A DNA stretch of 64,000 nucleotides. Source: Puccinellia tenuiflora. Taxonomy: Eukaryota > Streptophyta > Magnoliopsida > Poales > Poaceae. Positions 22,701 to 31,400 of this stretch are shown piece after piece (the stretch's first letter is position 1; every line of letters begins with the position of its first letter). The stretch spans positions 2,270,599-2,334,598 of the forward strand of contig QRDG01000027.1 in NCBI GenBank assembly GCA_012064385.1. Reading direction: 5' to 3'. The notes beneath the pieces were generated by a model, which had not been told where the DNA came from, did no database searches, and saw only the letters and a list, made by a program, of their open reading frames with translations. The position numbers and the translations under genes were made by a program.

Positions 22701-25588
22701 CCATCTTACGCCCAGCGCCGCGCCTCATCTTCTTCCTCCTCCTCGCGCTGTGCCTCATCGGAGCGGACTGCGCGCGGCCGCGGCGGACGCAACAACGGAC
22801 CAATGGGATGCGGCGGCGGCGATTTGGTCCCCACGGGGGACAACTTCAATCGGTTATATTCCCCGTGGGGGACGGGTACCCTGGAGCGGGGAGGGGACAA
22901 ATTATCCTCACTAGCGGGTATCCGTTAGGCTCGCGGGGCGGGGATGGGATGAAATCCTCCCCATGGGACTCCATAGATACCTGAAAAATTATAAAATATA
23001 TACTATATATGCATAATAAATAGAATAAAACCTAGATAATCTATATAATTATTTTTTCCATCTTTCTTAGCAACCATGCCCTCTCTAATCTCACCTTTCT
23101 CAGTTAGTGTTAACATCCGCATGGATACCCGATGGATAACCGTTACCCTCGGGGATGGGGATCATTTTGTCCCAGCGAAGCTTCATGGGGATGATGGGTA
23201 TAGGGATTGGCGGGGATCGGGGCGGGGATGGTGGAGTCATCCCCGGTCATCCCCGTACCCGTTGCCACCCTGAGGGGGGGACACGGTCACACGGGGCTGC
23301 CTGATCCGCATGTTTGCTCCCATCCGTGCTCTCACGCACCGTCGCGTATCCAACAGCTAGGAAGTCGTACGAATTCGGGGAAAATAAGCGATTTTCGGTA
23401 AGGGGCGAAAAAAATATAATTTCGGTCGAATTTTCATTCATATTTGAATAAATCCGACAGATTACAATTCTACAAGAGATTGTCATACCTTCACATGAAC
23501 TTGGCTTTAATGCAGTGGTTTAGGTCCTAGATAGGTGTTTAATAGGTCTTGAGTTCGCCTCCACAACTTCCAGCTTTATCTTTGAAAATTAATTTGACCC
23601 TCTCCTACAAATCTGGTCGAAACTATGAAAAATTCTATGAAATTTCGTAAATTTATCAAAACTAAATGTTAAACCCTCCGTACGACCAACTATGGCCACA
23701 TTCCCTTTCTTGATTCCTTCTCTTTACTTGATCAGAACGACAAATATCGAAATTGACTATCATTTTGTGAGGAAATGAGTTACACAAAAGATTTTACACA
23801 TCAGTTTTATTTTATCAAAATATTAACTTGCATATATTTTCACTAAGCGGCTTCATTTGCCATTATTCAAAGCATGTAGTCGCCATCTTAACTTGCTAGA
23901 CATCATTAAGATTGAGGGTGGATGTTAGACATGTGTATATTAGGAAGCGTTAATCCTAACTGTATCGGTTATTGTGTATTTGTAATTCTTCTGATATAGA
24001 TATACAAGAGGCCACACTATATGCATTGAGCAGGTTCCCCCAAATCATCGTAACCCTTCTGTCTTTGTATTATGTTGATTAAATTGTTCTGCAAGAATAT
24101 TTTTTAGTATTACTTTCACATCTTCTAGAAATATGAAGTAACGAGCGGGTCTACAGTTTGTTTCAAGGAGAAATGAAAAGAAAACATAGAGTTACGTCTA
24201 TATACTCCCTCTGTTTATAATTAGCCCACATTTAGATTTAGTAAAATTTAGACTTTACAAAGTTTCACCTTATACAAAATATGAACATCTATAATACGAA
24301 TGCACATAATATGAAAATATATTAAATAGTAATTCTAATAATATCGATTTATGACATTTTTCTTTTATATTCTGTCCACTGTATAAAGTGTGAATTTGAC
24401 TAAACCTAGAACAACTGTCGACGTGGTAATAAAAACGGAGGGAGTACGTTTCAGGCGCACGAATTGTACCTGTTCTAGAACTTAAAACCTGCACTCGAAA
24501 CTTATTTCTGAAACTTTCTTCGGACTTTCACCTTTATCAGTTTCAGTTTGTTTCAGCTTTCTTACAACGGAACTTTCAAGTTTGTTTGATTTTAAAATTT
24601 TAATTTAAGGTACAAGACATCTGTTATCTGAACTAGGAGAGGATCGAATCGAGGGAATAGATGGTGGGGAAGGAGATGAGGTATTAAACCACGGTGCGTA
24701 TATGTTACCTGCAGTTTGGCCCGTAGACACGGGAGATGAAGGAGGTGGCGCCGGCGGCGGCGCCACGAGCTCCAGCATCGGGCTGTCGTCGTAGAACTCG
24801 AACACCTCGAACATGAGGCTGCACCAAACCCCGACGATATGCCCCCCAACGCTGCCGTTCAGCGCCGCTGGCATGTCGTCGATGAACCCCTGGAGGCACG
24901 CCCGGCACGGCCCCGGCGCCTGGTCCGGCGTGCACTGCACCAACCCATTTATCCTGTGCACCACGGCTTTGCTCGCGGTCACGAACGCACGGTCGGAGAC
25001 CATGGCCCCGACGGCGTACCTCGTCGTCGTGTTGAACGCCGCCCAGTCGGAGAGCGCGCCGATGAGGCTGACCACGACGGCGTTGAACCGGCCGGCGTCG
25101 CTGGCGGTCACGTTGTCGTCGCCCCTTCCCGGGATCTCCCCCAGCGTGTCGTCCGGCGGGCTGGTCAGGAAGTCCCGGAAGGAGTAGTGGACGCTGCAGC
25201 GGTCGTAGTAGATGGACGCTTCCTTGACGCCCTTGCAGTAGTCCTGGCCGAACGCCACCTCCGGCGCGAGGGCGAGGCAGGAACCGCACGCGGTGCCGTT
25301 GGTGTCGCCGCGGCAGAGCGCGAGTCCCCACACCGTGTCGGGGCTGGCGCCGACGGCGGCGGTGGCGAAGCCCACCGGCGGGACCAGCGAGCGGGAGGCG
25401 TTGGCGGCGAGGGATGCGAGGAGGCGGCGGACGTTGGACTGGTAGGTGGTGTTCGCGGCGTAGAAATTGCCGCTGCTGCAGTCATACTCGAGGAGCGAGG
25501 CGCTGCCGGCGGCGGCGGACGGCGCGAAGCAGCTGGAAAGTGATAACAGTAGGACGGAGGCAGTGCATACGGTGGAGCGCATGTCCAT
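19749..25588 (-). CDS. Cysteine-rich receptor-like protein kinase (CRK, DUF26 RLK)
   Basis: Seven exons (minus strand): 25588-24709, 22135-22013, 21907-21786, 21630-21420, 21322-21079, 20326-20170, 20075-19749. All proposed introns are GT-AG, and all phases close into one 687-residue frame, a normal CRK length. Residues 1-27 are a signal peptide. Two DUF26 domains follow, each with C-x8-C-x2-C (C92/C101/C104 and C219/C228/C231) and several N-glycosylation sequons. The single membrane span is about residues 305-327. The kinase has LGHGGFGAVYK (365-375), the ATP lysine K387, helix-C E403, HRD with D486, DFG at 504-506 and GYMAPEY in exon 6. No key residue is missing, so activity as a plasma-membrane Ser/Thr kinase is expected. 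The family acts in stress and immune signalling; ligand and role here are unknown. The start is the first of two Met codons (1 and 3). ENL-type variations such as NNLTMLLGVC are unusual but tolerable. Expression is not shown. Confidence 0.93.
22640..22840 (+). other. GC-rich island in CRK intron 1
   Basis: A GC-rich patch inside an otherwise AT-rich intron. On the plus strand it can be read as a hydrophobic, signal-peptide-like stretch (APRLIFFLLLALCLIGADCA) followed by basic sequence, antisense to the CRK gene. No domain follows, and the reading runs into the repeat to the right. It may be a captured gene fragment. Confidence 0.3.
22841..23274. mobile_element. Non-autonomous DNA element with GGGGATGG-rich ends (hAT-like)
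   Basis: The right end, inverted, reads CAGGGTGGCAACGGGTACGG, a terminus I associate with small hAT-like elements of grasses. Both halves are rich in GGGGATGGGGAT and its complement, with an AT-rich centre near 22,980-23,050. The left terminus is degraded, and no target duplication could be identified, so limits and class are tentative. It lies in CRK intron 1. Confidence 0.45.
24205..24444. mobile_element. Stowaway MITE (240 bp) in CRK intron 1
   Basis: TA target duplications (24,203-24,204 and 24,445-24,446) flank terminal inverted repeats CTCCCTCTGTTTATAA and CTCCCTCCGTTTTTAT (inverted). TA duplication and CTCCCTCC-type ends define Stowaway (Tc1/mariner-derived) MITEs. No coding capacity. 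Confidence 0.88.
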
Positions 25589-25946
25589 GATGCTGACTGG
25601 TGAGGCTAGCTCGCCAATTTTGACTGAAGCCTATATGATAGCCTAGAAGGACGACACCGCTGGAGCTGTGGCTGCAAGATTATGTTGACTTGTTCGCACT
25701 TTTTGAGGATATTGTTCGTTTTGTGGGGTGAGGATTCAGTAGTGTGTTTGGGCTTACTATTCCGCAGTGGTAGTCTGAAAAATCCTTATAGCACAGTTGA
25801 TTCTTTTTTTTTTTTACTTTCTCCTTTTTCACACTAAGAGCATCTCCAATAGCTGTCCACGTCAAATACTTGTTAGAGTAAAATTTACAACACCAAAAAT
25901 GTTTTTTAACCGGAATAGCTACCCTAAAGTAGGCGGCCGAAAGGTG
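25589..25946. other. 5' flank of the CRK gene
   Basis: This is the upstream region of the minus-strand CRK gene, where the promoter should lie. No strong TATA box is seen; TATCATATAG about 45-55 bp before the ATG (25,640-25,631) is a weak candidate. GAGCATCTCCAATAGC at 25,838 is an isolated Harbinger-like terminus, so an old MITE fragment lies in the promoter. The retroposon poly(A) tail begins at 25,947, only 360 bp from the start codon. Confidence 0.4.
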
Positions 25947-27100
25947 TTTTTTTTTTGAAACAAAGGCAAAAGCTTTGCCTTATTCATTAATTAAGAAGAA
26001 GGTGCCCGGTTTATTAGCGGAAGAAACCGGACGAAAACCATACAACAAACACCAACAACCAACACCACGGGAGAAGCTCACACAACAACAAAGAGCAACA
26101 CCTAAAGCGAGCAACAACGACAAGCAAACAACTACTCGCCCAACCTATCACAACAGCGAACCGAAAACACGACACCGCAAATTGGCTCAACCATAAAAAA
26201 AAGCGGAAGATTTCCTTGTGAAGCCAAGCTTCTTTCTTGCCCTCCTTCTGAGAGATTTCTCCACCTTCATGTCAACACCATCTGAAGCTGTCCCTGCCAA
26301 GACGCAAGCAATATCCTTGCCATATCCAGGGCAAACCGTCTCTAAACTGACAAGCAAGTCACAAATCTCTTTGCCAAATAGAGCCTCGGAGCTAGGCACC
26401 AACACAGCCGTCTCATCAATCCGGTCGCTCAGGGATGAGAAAGTGACAGAAGCAACCAAACCTCCACTATCCACAGAGGAGGCCGACTGGCAGGACTCAG
26501 ACAGAGGTGGGGGTGGTTCCCCACAAGGCTCCACAGAACCCAGCTCAAACGGAAGCACCATAGGTGATTCCCCACAAGGATCCTGCACCTCAGGCGAGAT
26601 CTCCACAACGGGAGCCACCTCCTCGGAGATGACAACACTCTCAAGGGCAGGCGGTGTCGCACGCAAAGCACGGGGAGAAAATTCTCCAAACAAGCATTCA
26701 GTCCCCGCATCAATGGAGCCAATCTGGAACTCGGGCGACAAAGTCTCAACTGATGCAGCATGAAGCTTGGCAAGAGCGTCGTGGAGCTCACAACGAAGCA
26801 TCTCAACCTTCTGAAGGAGCTCCATGCGCAAAAGGGCAAGCTGAGATTCCAAAGTAGAGATCAAAAAACCGTCAGCATTGGAATCCTTGGAACAACCAGG
26901 AGGGGATCTTGTGGACGACAGCGGCGGGTGTTGACGGTCCTCCTCCACGGTTGATGGCGGGATGAAGGTGGAGGGTGAGGAGGCACCACCGCAGTAGCAA
27001 CAACAACCGACGAAGCAGCAACCACCGAAGTGAAGGGGTTTCGTAGAAGAAAACAAAAAAAATCTTAACAACGAGAACCATATAGCCAAGATCTATACTA
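25947..27100 (-). mobile_element. Poly(A)-tailed retroposon with a 300-codon ORF
   Basis: On the minus strand an ORF is followed by a 3' UTR rich in GTTGTTG, the hairpin GGCAAAGC-TTTTGCC and a 10-bp A run (complement at 25,947-25,956), the style of a LINE-type 3' end. The head is cut at 27,100 by a Copia LTR, so it is incomplete, and no target duplication can be matched. Confidence 0.55.
26187..27089 (-). CDS. Uncharacterised retroposon-borne ORF, about 300 residues
   Basis: One uninterrupted frame of about 300 codons opens at a non-ATG codon just after an in-frame stop, which suggests that the true start was lost by truncation. The first third is rich in Ser, Pro and Cys. A stretch near residues 80-115 (LESQLALLRMELLQKVEMLR and following) looks like a short amphipathic or coiled-coil helix. 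The middle is acidic and rich in Pro and Glu, and the C-terminus is a compact Leu-rich then basic segment (ICDLLVSLETVCPGYGKDIA, then KSLRRRARKK). I do not recognise a named domain; it resembles uncharacterised ORFs I associate with Triticeae non-LTR elements. Whether it is a non-LTR ORF1 or a captured gene is open. Confidence 0.45.
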   Translation of the reverse strand: MAIWFSLLRFFLFSSTKPLHFGGCCFVGCCCYCGGASSPSTFIPPSTVEEDRQHPPLSSTRSPPGCSKDSNADGFLISTLESQLALLRMELLQKVEMLRCELHDALAKLHAASVETLSPEFQIGSIDAGTECLFGEFSPRALRATPPALESVVISEEVAPVVEISPEVQDPCGESPMVLPFELGSVEPCGEPPPPLSESCQSASSVDSGGLVASVTFSSLSDRIDETAVLVPSSEALFGKEICDLLVSLETVCPGYGKDIACVLAGTASDGVDMKVEKSLRRRARKKLGFTRKSSAFFYG

Positions 27101-27280
27101 TGTGTGAACTGAGAGAGGGAATTGGGCGATGCACCTTGGGTGCTCAGCATTGTATTGATCATGTACTTATACAGGTTTACATCGTGCAACTGCACAGGCC
27201 GTGCGCGAGTGGGAGGCGAGTGCGCGACGTGTGCTCGTGCTAAGCTAACTGTCAGTCAAAGTGGACAGTGTGTGTTGACA
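27101..27280 (-). mobile_element. 3' LTR (180 bp) of the minus-strand Copia
   Basis: On the minus strand it starts TGTCAACACACACTG right after the purine-rich GCTGCGGCGGGG and ends CTCAGTTCACACA. TG...CA ends, a preceding polypurine tract and a position just past the RNase H coding end support the call. The flanking TACTA (27,096-27,100) would be one copy of the target duplication; the partner is not found. Confidence 0.65.
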
Positions 27281-30200
27281 CCCCGCCGCAGCTGCAGCTT
27301 CCGGAGGCCGGATGCACAAGCTGGACCTGAACTCCTAAAACGCCGTCGTCGGGAGGCCCTTGGTCATGACGTCGGCGAAATGTTGAGTCGTGGGAACACG
27401 CAGGACACGCAGCTGTCCGAGGGCGACCTTCTCTCGAACAAAATGGAGGTCGATCTCGATGTGCTTGGTACGATGATGGTGCACAGGGTTGGCTGCCATG
27501 TACACTAAAGATATGTTGTCGCAGTATACTACCGTGGCCTTAGGCACGGCGAGGTGGAGCTCACCGAGCAGTTGGCGCAGCCAGCAGCATTCGGCGACGA
27601 CGTTGGCGACGGCGTGATATTCTGCTTCGGCGCTCGATCGCGACACCGTTGGCTGCCGCTTGGACGACCATGAGACCAGAGCATCACCGAGGAAGACGGT
27701 GTAGCCTGATGTCGACCGGCGCGTGTCGGGACAGCCGGCCCAGTCGGCGTCGGAGTAGGCGACCAGGTCGAGGGTGGTGGAGCGATGGAGGTGTAGTCCA
27801 TGCGATGTCGTCCCGTGAAGGTATCGGAGTAGTCACTTGACGAGGGCCAAGTGCTGCTCACGGGGGTCATGCATGTAGAGGCAGGCTTGCTGCACACCGT
27901 AGGCCATGTCAGGACGCGTCATCGTGATGTACTGGAGCGCGCCGACAATACTTCGATATTCAGAGGGATCGGCCATAGGAGCACCGACATCAGCTGAGAG
28001 CTTGGAGCGCGTGTCCACGGTCGTGGTCATCGTCTTGCAGCCAGACATGCCGGCGCGCTCGATGAGCTCATCGGCATACTTCTCTTGGGAGAGGAAGAAG
28101 CCCTATGGTGTGCGCGTCACACTGATGCCCAAGAAGTAGTGGAGGGCACCAAGGTCCTTCATGGAGAATTCTGCGAAGAGGCGTTGTTGGATTCGTCGGA
28201 GCAGCTCGTTCGTCGAGGCGGTGAGGCTGATGTCGTCCACGTACAGGAGCAGAAACGCCATGTCGGAGCCATGCTTGAGGACGAATAGGGACGGGTCAGA
28301 CCGTGCCGCGACGAAGCCGATGGAGCGGATGAAGACCGCGAATAGGTCGAACCAGGCGCGAGGTATTTGCTTCAGGCCGTAAAGGGACTTGTCAAGGAGG
28401 CAGACGTGGTCGGGCTGGCTGTCGTCGACGACGCCGGCTGGTTGTTGGCAGTAGACGCACTCGACGAGGTTGCCGTGGAGGAAGGCGTTGTTCACGTCCA
28501 TCTGATGCACTGGCCAGTCACGACCGGCGGCGATGGTGAGCACGACTCGGATGGTGGCAGATTTCATGACGGGACTGAACGTTTCGCCAAAGTCCACGCC
28601 GGGCCGCTGGGTGAAGCCACGCACGACCCAACGAGCCTTGTAGCGCTCCAGTGTGCCATCCGCTTTGAACTTGTGCCGGAAAAAGCCACTTGCCGGTGAC
28701 AATATTAGCGCCGGGTGGTCGAGGCACAAGTGTCCAGGTCCTGTTCGCCATGAGCGCCTTGTATTCTTCCTGCATAGCTGTTAGCCAACATGAATCACGA
28801 CTGGCCGCACGCACAGTTTTTGGGATTGGTGAGATGGGGGCGGTAGTGGCAGTGTTGGCATATTTTGGGTTGGGCTTGAACGTGCCAATCTGTGCGCGGG
28901 TAATCATGCGATGAGTTGGGGCTAAGGGAGCACGACAGGGAGTGGACGGGCGTGGCGTGGCAGGGCATGGGGAAGCAGGGCATGGAGGCGAGGCAATCTG
29001 TGGTGGGGAGCGTGATGGGGAAGGCGACCGCGATCGTGGCGTGGAGGGAGGATCTGTGGTGTACGGCAGATTTGTGGATTGAGGGGAGACATGTTTGGTT
29101 GTGGCGGAAGGGTTTTTGCCGCGGTAGGGATACGCATAGCGGTAGGGATACGCATAGCGGTAGGGATCGGCATGGTTGGGTGTTCATCGGCGTTGTCAGA
29201 AGTGGGCGGCTGATTGTTGTTTTGTGTTTGGGGTCTGAAGGGGAATTGTAGCTCATCAAAGTGGACATGTCGTGAGGTGATTATGCGGCTAGTAGTTGGG
29301 TTATAGCAGCGGTATCCTTTGTGGTGTGGCGAGTAGCCAACGAAGGTGCAGGGAGTGGATCTTGGCGCTAGTTTGTGGGGTGCAGTGGCTGTGGTGTTTG
29401 GGTATGCGAGGCAACCAAAGACGCGAAGGGCTGAGTAGTCGGGTTGTACGCCATGGAGGAGGAAGAAAGGTGTTTGGTTGTGTCGGGGACGACAAGGGCG
29501 CCGGTTGACGAGAAAGGTCACCGTGTTCAAGCCCTCTGCCCAGAACGAGAATGGCATGTTGGCATGGGTGAGAATAGCACGAATGGTGTCGTTGAGGGTG
29601 CGCAGGATACGTTCCGCGCGACCGTTTTGTGGGGAAGTATACGGGCATGACATTCGAAGAACTATGCCAAGGGAGGAGAAGTAGGTGCGGGAGGCAGCAT
29701 TATCAAATTCTTTTCCGTTGTCACTTTGAAGTTGCAGAAGATTCAGGTTGAACTGACGGTGAGCAAAAGCAGCAAAGTTTTTGATTTGAGGAAGGGCGTC
29801 AGATTTTTGGTGCAAGGGAAAAGTCCACACAAAATGGCTGTAATCATCGAGCAGTATAAGGTAATATTTGCATCCTGATAAACTAGGTACAGGGGAGGTC
29901 CATAAGTCGCTATGAACTAACTGAAACGGGAAGTAAGATACATGTGCTGAATCTGAAAATGGTAAACGAGAGCTTTTTCCTAATTGACAGGCATGGCAGG
30001 TGCTAGCAAGATGATCGTCTGAGGTGGTGGGAGCTTGGCGAAGACACTGCGCCAGGGCTTCGCGTCCTGGATGGCCGAGGCGCTGATGCCATAGATTTGC
30101 GGTGACGACGGCGAGACTGTGGTGTGGATGAGGTGGCTAAACGGGGTATAGGTCGCCATCGGAGTCACAACGCAGGATCACCCTCCTGGTTCGCCGTTCC

Positions 30201-30852
30201 TTTACAGAAAAGCCAAGGTGATCAAATTCGACATTGACAGGATTATCACGGCAAAGAGTTTTGACAGAAATCAAATTTTTGATTAGTTTAGGTGTGATGA
30301 GAATATTGTTGAGGTGGATTGGGGAGGTGTGGGTTGGGATTGTCTGGTGGCCGGTGTGCGTGATGGGCAGTGACGAGCCATTGCCAACAACTATGCAGGA
30401 TGAATTAGAGGGTTTCAGGGAGGCGAGATTACTAGACGAGGAGGCCATGTGTGCTGACGCTCCGGTGTCGAGGTACCAGGTTGGAGTGGCTGTCGATGTA
30501 GGCTGTTGTTGCTGCATGGACATGTTGTTCAGAGCCTGGATGAGGCCGGCCTGATCCCAAAAGGTTGGCGCCGGAGACGTCGGTGCGGGGGCACTTGGTG
30601 GAGCAGCACCGTAGTAATAGGGCGCCGGCTGCATGCCGTAGAGGCCGGCAACATCGGCGAACGGTGAGGGAGCGCCGAGTCGGGACCCCAGGATGACGGC
30701 GCCGGGAGTGTGAGGGCGCCAGGGCATAGGCCAAGCATGCACCATGCCGGTCCAGGGTGCTGCGGACGACGCAGGTGGGCGGGGAGAGGAGCCAGATCCC
30801 CCGCCGGAGTTGGGTGGTGGCGCGGCCGGGGCCTTGCCCTTGCCACGGCGAC
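27281..30852 (-). pseudogene. Broken Copia pol: protease, integrase, RT, RNase H
   Basis: In minus-strand order: protease with WYLDTGASAH (D near 30,468); GAG-pre-integrase; integrase with SDNGKEFDN and SPQNGRAERI (28,922-29,830); RT with YKARWVVRGF, MDVNNAFLHG and LLLYVDDI (YVDD at 28,232-28,243); RNase H with SSAEAEYHA and DNISLVYMA (27,335-27,650). Interruptions include a frameshift at about 28,690, a TAG at 28,103, a TGA at 27,833 and a stop at 27,335. Normal elements encode this as one polyprotein of about 1,300-1,500 residues; here it cannot be made in one piece. An 18-bp tandem repeat lies in the integrase-RT linker. Confidence 0.88.
29121..29167 (-). repeat. In-frame 18-bp tandem repeat in Copia linker
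   Basis: GCGGTAGGGATACGCATA is repeated 2.6 times. The 18-bp period keeps the reading frame and would repeat a six-residue unit in the variable region between integrase and RT. Confidence 0.8.
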
Positions 30853-31360
30853 TGTTGGAATAGGCTTGTGTTCTAGGGTGGCTCCGAGGAGTCGAGTCCA
30901 TCTCGGGTCCAAGGAGTCGAACCTTTGGCGGGTCCGAGGGACCCGAGCCAGTGTACCGATTCGGGGAGTGTCCCGAGTTGAGTCGTCGAGTCGGAGCCTC
31001 TTCTGACTCGACAGTAGCGCTGTACAGTTCGTACAGTAGAGTAGGTAGATAGGACGTGCTAGACGTCACCTACAGTGTAAACGAGTCTGTGGCGTCATCC
31101 ACAGTGAACTCGTGTCATGACATCATCAACAGTGGTGGTATGGCATGACATAGTGTAGGCCCCACCACGTCAAGTCGGACGTGACGGGATAGTGGACTTT
31201 GTGGCTCCGGCCACCCCAGCCCCTATTTAAAGGGAGGAATACACAAAGAGAAAATTGAGGCAAACACTTTGTTCACACACACCTCCCCTTCTCCCTCTCT
31301 CCCGGTGCTCTCCTTTCCAACCCGCTCTCTCACTCTCCCGATTCATATTTAGGGCTAACA
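30853..31360 (+). mobile_element. 5' LTR (508 bp) of the plus-strand Copia
   Basis: Begins TGTTGGAATAGGC and ends GGGCTAACA, 2 bp before the primer site. It carries a TATTTAAA box (31,224-31,231) and upstream motifs of the bZIP-binding kind: GACGTCA at 31,062-31,068, further TGACATCAT/GTCATG-type motifs, and TGACTC. The inverted repeat CTGTAC/GTACAG lies near 31,020. GAGTC or GACTC occurs seven times in the first 250 bp or so. Stress-inducible Copia LTRs often use such motifs, but activity here is inference. Confidence 0.9.
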
Positions 31361-31362
31361 AT

Positions 31363-31374
31363 TGGTATCAGAGC
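31363..31374 (+). promoter_or_regulatory. Primer binding site, initiator tRNA-Met type
   Basis: TGGTATCAGAGC, 2 bp after the LTR end, is the canonical complement of the initiator tRNA-Met 3' end that primes minus-strand DNA synthesis in Copia elements. Confidence 0.92.
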
Positions 31375-31400
31375 CTTGTGAGTTTGAGAGCTCGCCGGAG

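Larger units (their letters stand above)
27101..30852 (-). mobile_element. Minus-strand Copia retrotransposon with short (180-bp) LTR, interrupted
   Basis: On the minus strand the interior runs from protease through integrase, RT and RNase H to a 3' LTR (27,280 to 27,101). The 5' LTR and most of gag are missing, because at 30,852/30,853 another Copia element is inserted and the continuation beyond that element has been lost. It is a different family from that neighbour: the LTR is much shorter and the protein sequences differ. Confidence 0.85.

Noticed and set aside
24839..25543. 234-codon plus-strand ORF
   Set aside because: It is antisense to CRK exon 1, whose high third-position GC creates open frames on the opposite strand. 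No domain.
29121..29167. CRISPR-like spaced repeat
   Set aside because: It is a simple 18-bp tandem repeat without spacers inside a Copia linker, in a eukaryotic genome.
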